Assembly: GCF_051401765.1 (NCBI RefSeq)
Contig: NW_027480565.1
Location: forward strand, 310,001 to 374,000
Length of the DNA stretch: 64,000 nucleotides
Origin: Calliopsis andreniformis
Lineage: Eukaryota; Arthropoda; Insecta; Hymenoptera; Andrenidae
Reading direction: 5' to 3'
Shown here piece by piece: positions 27,909 to 41,420 of this stretch. Under the pieces are notes generated by a model. That model did not search any database. It had not been told where the DNA came from and saw nothing but the letters and a program-made list of their open reading frames with translations. The translations under genes and the position numbers were made by a program. Every line of letters begins with the position of its first letter. Position 1 is the first letter of the stretch.

Positions 27909-29626
27909 TGAATCTTGATCATAACAATCATACTAACAACCATAATAATCATAGTAATCATCATAATAACTACAACAATCATAAGAGTCCTAATAATAAA
28001 CAGAATAATCATGGAAATAACCTTAATAATCATTATTATAGATATAATAGTCATAATAATCTCAATAACCATAATGATCTTAATGATGATCATGATATAC
28101 ATCATAATTATACCAAGATCCATAATAATCATAGTAACCATAATAATAAACGTAATAAGTTTTGAAATAATCATAATAACCGTTATACTTGCCATAGTAA
28201 CCATAATAATCATAATAACCATAATAATCATAATAATTATAATAATAACCATAATAAGCTTGGAAATAATCATAATAAGCATTATACTAGCCATAATAAT
28301 CATAATAATCATAATAAATATAATAGTCATAATAGTCATAATAATAACCATAATAAACTTGGAAATAATCATATTCATCATTATAATAGCAATAATAACC
28401 ATAAAAATCATAATAGCCATAATAATCTGAATGTTGATCATAATAATCATACTAACAGCCATAATAATCATAGTGATCATCATAATAACTACAATAATCA
28501 TAATAATCGTAATTGTAATGTTAAAAATCATAGCAATAATCACAATAATCATAGTAACCATAATAATCTTAATGATGATCATAATATCCATGATAATTAT
28601 ACCAAGACCCGTAATAATCATAATAATCATAATAATAACCATAATAGGTTCGGAAATAATCATAATATACTTTATACTAGCCATAACAACAATAATAGTC
28701 ACAATAGCCATAATAATCATAATAGTCGTAATAATAACCATAATGAACTCGGAAATAATCGTAATAATCATTATAATAGCCATAATAGCCGTAATAATCA
28801 TAATAGCCATAATAATCCGGATGGTGATCATAATAATCATACTAACAACCATAATGATCATAGTAATCATCATAATAAACAGAATAATCATGGAAATAAT
28901 CTTAATAATCATTATGATTAACGTAATAACCATAATCATCGTAATAACCATAATGATCTTAATGATGACCATAATATTCATCATAATTATACTAAGACAT
29001 ATAATAATCAGAGTAATCACAATAATAAACATAATGAGCTTTGAAATAATCATAATATCCTTTATACTAGCCATAATACCCATAATAATCACAATAAGTA
29101 GAATAATCATAATAGTCATAATAATAACCACAATAAACTTGGAAATAATCATAACAATCACTATAATAGCAATAATAACCATAAAAATCATAATAGCCAT
29201 AATAACTTGAATCTTGATCATAACAATCATACTAACAACCATAATAATCATAGTAATCATCATAATAACTACAACAATCATAAGAGTCCTAATAATAAAC
29301 AGAATAATCATGGAAATAACCTTAATAATCATTATTATAGATATAATAGTCATAATAATCGCAATAACCATAATGATCTTAATGATGATCATGATATTCA
29401 TCATAATTTTACCAAGATCCAAAATAATCATAGTAAACATAATAATAACCATAATAAGCTTGGAAATAATCATAATAACCATTATAATAGCCATAATATC
29501 CATAACAATCATAATAACTAGAATAATCATAATAGTCATAATAATAACCATAATAAACTAGGAAAGATTCATAATAATAATTATAATAGCATTAATAACA
29601 ATAAAAACCAAATAGCCATAATAATT
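27909..29626 (+). repeat. C-A-B-C run ending in the shortened C
   Basis: Heads lie at 27909 (C), 28428 (A), 28818 (B, marker mutated to CCGGATGG), 29208 (C, 419 bp) and the next D at 29627. The C-A part is a diverged member of the 1584-bp family. The CCGGATGG variant is a useful lineage tag: it recurs at 34333, 37189, 49425 and 63798, always following an A module. Confidence 0.85.
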
Positions 29627-31411
29627 TGAATTTTCGTCATAATGATCATACTAACAACCATTATAATCATAGTAATCGTCATAATAACTACATTCATCAA
29701 AATAATCATTGTAATAATTATACTAACTATAATAATCGTAACACTCGTAATAATAAACAGAATAATCATGGAAATAATCTTAATAATCATTATTATAGAC
29801 ATAATAGCCATAATAATCGTAATAATCATAATAACTATAATAATCATAATAGTCATAATAATAACCATAACAAAATTGGAAATAATCGTATTTATCATTA
29901 TAATAGCAAAACTAATCTTAAAAATCATAATAGCCATAATAATCTGAATGTTGATCATAATAATCATACTAACAGCCATAATAATCATAGTGATCATCAT
30001 AATAACTACAATAATCATAAAAATCGTAATTGTAATGTTAATAAGCATAGCAATAATCACAATAATCATAGTAACCATAATAATCTTAATGATGATCATA
30101 ATATCCATGATAATTGTACCAAGATCCGTAATAATCATAATAATCTTAATAATAAACATAATAGGTTCGGAAATAATCATAATATACATTATACTAGCCA
30201 TAACAACCATAATAGTCATAATAGCCATAATAATCATAATAGTCGTAATAATAACAATAATGAACGTGGAAATAATCGTAATAATCATTATAATAGTCAT
30301 AATAGCCATAAAAATCACAATAGCCATAATAATCAGAATGGTGATCATAATAATCAAACTAACAACCATAATGATCATAGTAATCATCATAATAAACAGA
30401 ATAGTCATGGAAATTATCGTAATAATCATTATTATTAACGTAATAACCATAATGATCTTAATGATGACCATAATATATAGCATAATTAAACCTAGACATA
30501 TAATAATCAGAGTAATCATAATACTAAACATAATAAGCTTTGAAATAATCATAATAACCTTTATACTAGCCATGGTAACCATAATAATCATAATAACTAG
30601 AATAATCATAATAGTCATAATAATCGGAATAACCATAATGATCTTAATGATGATCATGATATTCATCATAATTATACCAAGATCCATAATAATCATAGTA
30701 ACCATAATAATAAACATAATAAGCTTTGAAATAATCATAATAACCGTTATACTTGCCATAGTAACCATAATAATCATAATAACCATAATAATCATAATAA
30801 TTATAATAATAACCATAATAAGCTTGGAAATAATCATAATAAGCATTATACTAGCCATAATAATCATAATAATCATAATAACAGTAATAATCATAATAGT
30901 CATAATAATGACCATAATAAACTTGGAAATAATCATATTTATCATTATAATAGCAATAATAACCATAAAAATCATAATAGCCATAATAATTTGAATCTTG
31001 ATCATAACAATCATACTAACAACCATAATAATCATAGTAATCATCATAATAACTACAACAATCATAAGAGTCCTAATAATAAACAGAATAATCACGGAAA
31101 TAACCTAAATAATCATTATTATTGACATAATAGTCATAATAATCGCAATAACCATAATCATCTTAATGATGATCATGATATTCATCATAATTATACCAAG
31201 ATCCATAATAATCATAGTAATCATAATAATAACCACAATAAGCTTGGAAATAATCATAATAACCATTATACTAGCCATAATAACCATAACAATCATAATA
31301 ACTAGAATAATCATAATAGCCATAATAATAACCATAATAAACTAGGAAAGATTCATAATAATCATTATAATAGCATTAATAACAATAAAGATCCAAATAG
31401 CCATAATAATT
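29627..31411 (+). repeat. D-A-B-C run, copied three more times downstream
   Basis: Heads lie at 29627 (D, shortened to 318 bp and fused directly to A), 29945 (A), 30335 (B, AGAAT marker, 657 bp) and 30992 (C, 420 bp with AACCTAAATAATC). The D-A-B part recurs at 41421 (offset 11794) and 46340 (a further 4919 bp), and its D-A start recurs at 61760. The truncated D joined to A is a distinctive junction shared by all four copies. Confidence 0.87.
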
Positions 31412-32358
31412 TGAATTTTCAACATAATAATCATACTAACAACCATTATAATCATAGTAATCGTCATAATAACTACATTCATCAAAATAATCATAGTTAT
31501 AATTATACTAACTATAATAATCATAACACTCGTAATAATAAACAGAATAATCATGGAAATATTCTTAATAATCATTATTATAGCCATAATAACCCTGATA
31601 ATCATAGTAGCCGTAATAATCTTAATGATGAGCATAATATCCATCATAATTATACCAAGATCCGGAATAATCATAATAATCATAAAAATAACTATAATAG
31701 GCTTGGAAATAATCATAATAAACATTATACTTGCCATAACAACCATAATAGTCATAATAGCCATAATAATCATAATAGTCGTAACAATAACCATAATGGA
31801 CTTGGAAATAATCGTAATAATCATTATAATAGCCATAATAGCCATAAAATCACAGTAACCATAATAACCTGAATGGTGATCAGAATAGTCATACTAATAA
31901 CCATAATGATCATAGTAATCATCATAATAAACAGAATAGTCGTGTAAATAAACTTAATAATCATTATTATAGACATAATAGCCATAAAAATCGTAATAAC
32001 CATAATGATCTTAATGATGACCATAATATTCATCATAATTATACTAAGACGTATAATAATCATAGTAACCACAATAATAAACATAATCAGGTTTGAAATA
32101 ATCATACTAACCGTTATACTAGCCATAGTAACCATAATAATCGTAATAACCATAATAATCATAATAATTATAATAATAACCATAATAAGCTTGGAAATAA
32201 TCATAATAAGCATTATACTAGCCATAATAATCATAATAATCATAATAATTATAATAATCATAATAGTCATAATAATAACCATAATAAACTTGGAAATAAT
32301 CATATTTATCATTATAATAGCAATAATAACCATAAAAATCATAATAGCCATTAGAATC
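31412..32358 (+). repeat. D-B pair, isolated full-length D
   Basis: A full-length D at 31412 is followed by a B at 31870 (marker CCTGAATGG). This is one of the last complete D-B pairs; D modules are frequent before 20 kb and rare after it. Its run-in keeps AATAAAGATCCAAATAG, without the one-base loss seen before the D heads at 17508, 29627, 46340 and 61760. The following B lacks an A2-type neighbour and leads into the 5515-bp duplicate. Confidence 0.82.
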
Positions 32359-34722
32359 TGAATGTTGATCATAATAATCATACTAACAGCCATAATAATC
32401 ATAGTGATCATCATAATGACTACAATAATCGTAATAATCGTAACTGTAATGTTAATAAGCATAGCAATAATCACAATAATCATAGTAACCATAATAATCT
32501 TAATGATGATCATAATATCCATGATAATTATACCAAGACCCGTAATAATCATAATAATAATAATAATAACCATAATAGGTTCGGAAATAATCATAATATA
32601 CTTTATACTAGCCATAACAACCATAATAGTCATAATAGCCATAATAATCATAATAGTCGTAATAATAACCATAATGAACTTGGAAATAATCGTAATAATC
32701 ATTATAATAGCCATAATAGCCATAAAAATCACAATAGCCATAATAATCTGAATGGTGGTCATAATAATCATACTAACAACCATAATGATCATAGTAATCA
32801 TCATAGTAAACAGAATAGTCATGGAAATAGTCTTAATAATCATTATGATTAACGTAATAACCATAATCATCGTAATAACCATAATGATCTTAATGATGAC
32901 GTTAATATTCGTCATAATTATACTAAGACATATAATAATCAGAGTAATCATAATAACAAACATAATAGGCTTTGCAATAATCATAATAACGTTTATACTA
33001 GCCATAATAACCATAATAATCATAATAACTAGAATAATCATAATAGTCATAATAATCGGAATAACCATAATGATCTTAATGATGGCCATGATATTCATCA
33101 TAATTATACCAAGATCCATAATAATCATAGTAACCATAATAATAAACATAATAAGCTTTGAAATAATCATAATAACCGTTGTACTTGCCATAGTAACCAT
33201 AATAATCAAAATAACCATAATAATCATAATAATTATAATAATAACCATAATAAGCTTGGAAATAATCATAATAAGCATTAGACTAGCCATAATAATCATA
33301 ATAATCATAATAACTACAATAATCATAATAGTCATAATAATAACCACAATAAACTTGGAAATAATCATAACAATCACTATAATAGCAATAATAACCATAA
33401 AAATCATAATAGCCATAATAATTTGAATCTTGATCATAACAATCATACTAACAACCATAATAATCATAGTAATCATCATAATAACTACAACAATCATAAG
33501 AGTCCTAATAATAAACAGAATAATCATGGAAATAACCTTAATAATCATTATTATAGATATAATAGTCATAATAATCGCAATAACCATAATGATCTTAATG
33601 ATGATCATGATATACATCATAATTATACCAAGATCCATAATAATCATAGTAACCATAATAATAAACGTAATAAGTTTTGAAATAATCATAATAACCGTTA
33701 TACTTGCCATAGTAACCATAATAATCATAATAACCATAATAATCATAACAATTATAATAATAACCATAATAAGCTTGGAAATAATCATAATAAGCATTAT
33801 ACTAGCCATAATAATCATAATAATCATAATAAATATAATAGTCATAATAGTCATAATAATAACCATAATAAACTTGGAAATAATCATATTCATCATTATA
33901 ATAGCAATAATAACCATAAAAATCATAATAGCCATAATAATCTGAATGTTGATCATAGTAATCATACTAACAGCCATAATAATCATAGTGATCATCATAA
34001 TAACTACAATAATCATAATAATCGTAATTGTAATGTTAAAAATCATAGCAATAATCACAATAATCATAGTAACCATAATAATCTTAATGATGATCATAAT
34101 ATCCATGATAATTATACCAAGACCCGTAATAATCATAATAATCATAATAATAACCATAATAGGTTCGGAAATAATCATAATATACTTTATACTAGCCATA
34201 ACAACAATAATAGTCACAATAGCCATAATAATCATAATAGTCGTAATAATAACCATAATGAACTCGGAAATAATCGTAATAATCATTATAATAGCCATAA
34301 TAGCCGTAATAATCATAATAGCCATAATAATCCGGATGGTGATCATAATAATCATACTAACAACCATAATGATCATAGTAATCATCATAATAAACAGAAT
34401 AATCATGGAAATAATCTTAATAATCATTATGATTAACGTAATAACCATAATCATCGTAATAACCATAATGATCTTAATGATGACCATAATATTCATCATA
34501 ATTATACTAAGACATATAATAATCAGAGTAATCACAATAATAAACATAATGAGCTTTGAAATAGTCATAATAACCTTTATACTAGCCATATTAACCATAA
34601 TAAACACAATAACTAGAATAATCATAATAGTCATTATAATAGCCATAATAAACTTGGAAATAATCATAATAACCACTATAATAGCAATAATAACCATAAA
34701 AATCATAATAAACATAATAATT
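32359..34722 (+). repeat. Copy of 26844-29207 at 5515 bp offset
   Basis: Heads at 32359 (A), 32749 (B), 33424 (C), 33943 (A), 34333 (B, CCGGATGG) and 34723 (C) each lie exactly 5515 bp after 26844, 27234, 27909, 28428, 28818 and 29208. Near identity holds to about 34555; after that the B tail differs (here TTAACCATAATAAACAC near 34592). The match also extends a little left of 32359. This is a direct block duplication with unrelated-order modules between the copies. Confidence 0.9.
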
Positions 34723-37700
34723 TGAATCTTGATCATAATAATCATACTAATAACCATAATAATCATAGTAGTCATCATAATAACTACAACAATCATAAGA
34801 GTCCTAATAATAAACAGAATAGTCATGGAAATAACCTTAATAATCATTATTATAGATATAATAGTCATAATAATCGCAATAACCATAATGATCTTAATGA
34901 TGATCATGATATCCATCATAGTTATACCAAGATCCATAATAATCATAGTAACCATAATAATAAACGTAATAAGCTTTGAAATAATCATAATAACCGTTAT
35001 GCTAGCCATAGTAGCCATAATAATAATAATAACCATGATAATCGTAATAATTATAATAATAACCATAATATGCTTGGAAATAATCATAATAAACATTATA
35101 CTAGCCATAATAATCATAATAATCATAATAATTATAATAATCATAATAGTCATAATAATAACCATAATAAACTTGGAAATAATCATATTTATCATTATAA
35201 TAGCAATTATAACCATAAAAATCATAATAGCCACAAGAATCTGAATGTTGATCATAATAATCATACTAACAGCCATAATAATCATAGTGATCATCATATT
35301 AACTACAATAATCATAATAATCGTAACTGTAATGTTAATAAGCATAGCAATAATCACAATAATCATAGTAACCATAATAATCTTAATGATGATCATAATA
35401 TCCATGATAATTATACCAAGACCCGTAATAATCATAATAATAATAATAATAACCATAATAGGTTCGGAAATAATCATAATATACTTTATACTAGCCATAA
35501 CAACCATAATAGTCATAATAGCCATAATAATCATAATAGTCGTAATAATAACAATAGTGAACTTGGAAATAATCGTAATAATCATTATAATAGCCATAAT
35601 AGCCATAAAAATCACAATAGCCATAATAATCTGAATGGTGGCCATAATAATCATACTAACAACCATAATGATCATAGTAATCATCATAATAAACAGCATA
35701 GTCATGGAAATAATCTTAATAATCATTATTATTAACGTAATAACCATAATCATCTTAATAACCATAATGATCTCAATGATCACCATAATACTCATCATAA
35801 TTATACTAAGACAAATAATAATCAGAGTAATCATAATAATAAACATAATAAGCTTTGAAATAATCATAATAACCTTTATACTAGCCATAATAACCATAAT
35901 AATCATAATAACTAGAATAATCATAATAGTCATAATAATCGCAATAACCTTAATGATCTTAATGATTATTTTGATATTCATCATAATTATACCAAGATCC
36001 ATAATAATCATAGTAACCATAATAATAAACATAATAAGGTTTGAAATAACCACAATGACCGTTATACTAGCCATAGTAGCCATAATAATCATAATAACCA
36101 TAATAATCATAATAATTATAATAATAACCATAATAAGCTTGGAAATAATCATAATAAGCATTATACTAGCCATAATAATCATAATAATCATAATAATAAC
36201 CATAATAAACTTGGAAATAATCATATTTACCATTATAATAGCAATAATAACCATAAAAATCATAATAGCCAGAATAATTTGAATCTTGATCATAATAATC
36301 ATACTAACAACCATAATAATCATAGTAGTCATCATAATAACTACAACAATCATAAGAGTCGTAATAATAAACAGAATAGTCATGGGAATAACCTTAATAA
36401 TCATTATTATAGATATAATAGTCATAAAAATCGCAATAACCATAATGATCTTAATGATGATCATGATATTCATCATAACTATACCAAGATCCATAATAAA
36501 CATAGTAACCATGATAATAAACATAATAAGGTTTGAAATAATCATCATGACCGTTATACTAGCCATAGTAACCATAATAATCATAATAACCATAATAATC
36601 ATAATAATTATAATAATAACAATAATAAGCTTGGAAATAATCATAATTAGCATTATACCAATCATAATAATCATAATAACCATAATACCCAATAATAATC
36701 ATAATAGTCATAATAATAACCATAATAAACTTGGAAATAATCATATTTATCATTATAATAGCATTAATAACCATAAAAAAATTACAGCCATAATAACCTG
36801 AATGTTGATCATTATAATCATACTAACAGCCATAATAATCATAGTGATCATCATAATAACTACAATAATCATAATAATCGTAATTGTAATGTTAAAAATC
36901 ATAGCAATAATCACAATAATCATAGTAACCATAATAATCTTAATGATGATCATAATATCCATGATAATTATACCAAGACCCGTAATAATCATAATAATCA
37001 TAATAATAACCATAATAGGTTCGGAAATAATCATAATATACTTTATACTAGCCATAACAACAATAATAGTCACAATAGCCATAATAATCATAATAGTCGT
37101 AATAATAACCATAATGAACTCGGAAATAATCGTAATAATCATGATAATAGCCATAATAGCCGTAATAATCATAATAGCCATAATAATCCGGATGGTGATC
37201 ATAATAATCATACTAACAACCATAATGATCATAGTAATCATCATAATAAACAGAATAATCATGGAAATAATCTTAATAATCATTATGATTAACGTAATAA
37301 CCATTATCATCGTAATAACCATAATGATCTTAATGATGACCATAATATTCATCATAATTATACTAAGACATATAATAATCAGAGTAATCACAATAATAAA
37401 CATAATGAGCTTTGAAATAATCATAATAACCTTTATACTAGCCATATTAACCATAATAAACACAATAACTAGAATAATCATAATAGTCATTATAATAGCC
37501 ATAATAAACTTGGAAATAATCATAATAACCACTATAATAGCAATAATAACCATAAAAATCATAATAAACATAATAATTTGAATCTTGATCATAATAATCA
37601 TACTAATAACCATAATAATCATAGTAGTCATCATAATAACTACAACAATCATAAGAGTCCTAATAATAAACAGAATAGTCATGGAAATAACCTTAATAAT

Positions 37701-39152
37701 CATTATTATAGATATAATAGTCATAATAATCGCAATAACCATAATGATCTTAATGATGATCATGATATCCATCATAGTTATACCAAGATCCATAATAATC
37801 ATAGTAACCATAATAATAAACGTAATAAGCTTTGAAATAATCATAATAACCGTTATGCTAGCCATAGTAGCCATAATAATAATAATAACCATGATAATCG
37901 TAATAATTATAATAATAACCATAATATGCTTGGAAATAATCATAATAAACATTATACTAGCCATAATAATCATAATAATCACAATAATTATAATAATCAT
38001 AATAGTCATAATAATAACCATAATAAACTTGGAAATAATCATATTTATCATTATAATAGCAATTATAACCATAAAAATCATAATAGCCACAAGAATCTGA
38101 ATGTTGATCATAATAATCATACTAACAGCCATAATAATCATAGTGATCATCATATTAACTACAATAATCATAATAATCGTAACTGTAATGTTAATAAGCA
38201 TAGCAATAATCACAATAATCATAGTAACCATAATAATCTTAATGATGATCATAATATCCATTGTAATTATACCAAGATCCGTAATAATCATAATAATCAT
38301 AATAATAACCATAATAGGTTCGGAAATAATCATAATATACATTATACTACCCACAACAACTATAATAGTCATAATAGCCATAATAATCATAATAGTCGTA
38401 ATAATAACCGTAATGAACTTGGAAATAACCGTAATAATCATTGTAATAGCCATAATAGACATAAAAATCACAATAGCCATAATAATCTGAATGGTGGCCA
38501 AATAATCATACTAACAACCACAATGATCATAGTAATCATCATAATAAACAGAATAGTCATGGAAATAATCTTAATAATCATTATTATTAACGTAATAACC
38601 ATAATCATCTTAATAACCATAATGATCTCAATGATGACCATAATATTCATTATAATTATACTAAGACAAATAATAATCAGAGTAATCATAATAATAAACA
38701 TAATAAGCTTTGAAATAATCATAATAACCTTTATACTAGCCATAATAACCATAATAATCATAATAACTAGAATAATCATAATAGCCATAATAATCGCAAT
38801 AACCATAATGATCTTAATGATGATCATGATATTCATCATAACTATACCAAGATCCATAATAATCATAGTAACCATAATAATAAACATAATAAGGTTTGAA
38901 ATAACCATAATAACCGTTATACTAGCCATAGTAGCCATAATAATCATAATAACCATAATAATCATAATAATTACAGTAATAACCATAATAAGCATGGAAA
39001 TAATCATAATAAGCATTATACTAGCCATAATAATCATAATAATCATAATAATCATAATAGTCATAATAATAACCATAATAAACTTGGAAATAATCATATT
39101 TATCATTATAATAGCAATAATAACCATAAAAATCATAATAGCCATAATAACC
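33943..39152 (+). repeat. Tandem duplication with 2856-bp period
   Basis: Heads at 33943, 34333, 34723, 35242 and 35632 recur 2856 bp later at 36799, 37189, 37579, 38098 and 38488, in the order A, B, C, A, B. Private variants recur too, including ACCATAATATGCTTGGAAAT (near 35064 and 37919). The first copy continues through a B and a C at 36280. The second copy has a one-base deletion just after its last B head (about 38501) and continues into another A at 39153. The seam near 36770-36790 contains an atypical AAAAAAATTACAGCC. Confidence 0.88.
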
Positions 39153-41420
39153 TGAATGTTGATCATAATAATCATACTAACAACCATAATATTCATAGTG
39201 ATCATCATAGTAACTACAATAATCATAATAATCGTAATTGTAATGTTAAAAATCATAGCAATAATCACAATAAACATAGTAACCATAATAATCTTAATGA
39301 TGATCATAATATCCATGATAATTATACCAAGATCCGTAATAATCATAATAATCATAATAATAAGCATAATAGGTTCGGAAATAATCATAATATACATTAT
39401 ACTACCCACAACAACTATAATAGTCATAATAGCCATAATAATCATAATAGTCGTAATAATAACAATAGTGAACTTGGAAATAATCGTAATAATCATTATA
39501 ATAGCCATAATAGCCATAAAAATCACAATAGCCATAATAATCTGAATGGTGATCATAATAATCATACTAACAACCATAATGATCATAGTAGTCATCATAA
39601 TAAACAGAATAGTCATGGAAATAATCTTAATAATCATTATTATTAACGTAATAACCATAATCATCTTAATAACCATAATGATCTCAATGATGACCATAAT
39701 ATTCATCAGAATTATACTAAGACAAATAATAATCAGAGTAATCGTAATAATAAACATAATAAGCTTTGAAATAATCATAATAACCTTTATACTAGCCATA
39801 ATAACCATAATAATCATAATAACTAGAATAATCATAATAGTCATAATAATCGCAATAACCATAATAATCTTAATGATGATCATGATATTCATCATAATTA
39901 TACGAAGATCCATAATAATCATAGTAACCATAATAATAAACATAATAAGGTTTGAAATAACCATAATAACCGTTATACTAGCCATAGTAGCCATAATAAT
40001 CATAATAACCATAATAATCATAGTAATTATAATTATAACCATAATAAGCTTGGAAATAATCATAATAAGCATTATACTAGCCACAATAATCATAATAATC
40101 ATAATAGTCATAATAATAACCATAATAAACTTGGAAATAATCATATTTATCATTATAATAGCAATAATAACCATAAAAATCATAATAGTCATAATAATCT
40201 GAATATTGATCATAATAATCATACTAACAACCATAATAATCATACTAACAACCGTAATAATCATAGTGATCATCATAATAACTACAATAATCGTAATAAT
40301 CGTAAATGTAATGTTAATAATCAGAGCAATAATCACGATAACCATAGTAACCATAATAATCTTAATTATGATCATAATATCCATGATAATTATACCAAGA
40401 CCCGTAATAATCATAATAATCGTAATAATAACCATAATAGGTTCGGAAATAATCATAATATACTTTATACTAGCCATAACAACCGTAATGGTCATAATAG
40501 CCATAATAATCATAATAGTCGTAATAATAACCGTAATGAACTTGGAAATAACCGTAATAATCATTGTAATAGCCATAATAGACATAAAAATCACAATAGC
40601 CATAATAATCTGAATGGTGATCATAATAATCATACTAACAACCATAATGATCATAGTAGTCATCATAATAAACAGAATAGTCATGGAAATAATCTTAATA
40701 ATCATTATTATTGACGAAATAACCATAATCATCGTAATAACCATAATGATATTAATGATGACCATAATATTCATCATAATTATACTAAGACATATAATAA
40801 TCAGAGTAATCATAATAATAAATATAGTAAGCTTTGAAATAATCATAATAACCTTTATCCTAGCCATAATAACCATAATAATCGTAATAACTAGAATAAT
40901 CATAATAGTCATAATAATAGCCTTAATAAACTTGGAAATAATCATAATAATCACTATAATAGCAATAATAACCATAAAAATCATAACAGCCTTAATAATT
41001 TGGATCTAGATCATAATAATCATACTAACAGCCATAATAATCATAGTAATCATAATAATAACTACAACAATCATAAGAGTCCTAATAATAAACAGAATAA
41101 ACATGGAAATAACCTAAATAATCATTATTATTGACATAATAGTCATAATAATCGCAATAACCATAATCATCTTAATGATGATCATGATATTCATCATAAT
41201 TATACCAAGATCCATAATAATCATAGTAATCATAATAATAACCACAATCAGCTTGGAAATAATCATAATAACCATTATACTAGCCATAATAACCATAACA
41301 ATCATAAAAACTAGAATAATCATAATAGCCATAATAATAACCATAATAAACTAGGAAAGAGTCATAATAATCATTATAATAGCATTAATAACAATAAAGA
41401 TCCAAATAGCCATAATAATT
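39153..41420 (+). repeat. A-B-A-B-C run with an 18-bp-expanded A
   Basis: Heads lie at 39153 (A), 39543 (B), 40200 (A variant, TGAATATTGATC), 40611 (B) and 41001 (C with mutated head TTGGATCTAGATC, 420 bp). The A variant at 40200 contains a local duplication of CATACTAACAACC about 18 bp apart, making it longer than the usual 390 bp. The same expanded A occurs at 53377 and 59463, so it is another copied lineage tag. The C at 41001 ends in an AACCTAAATAATC variant shared with 30992 and 43596. Confidence 0.83.

Noticed and set aside
36559..36774. Short tyrosine-rich gene at the end of the - strand frame
   Set aside because: The Tyr-rich part is only about 43 codons and is entered by the shared phase-changing indel near 36685; the same structure recurs at five other sites and stops at the common TAG of the subunit. 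It is reported as a finding about possible ancestry, not as a gene.
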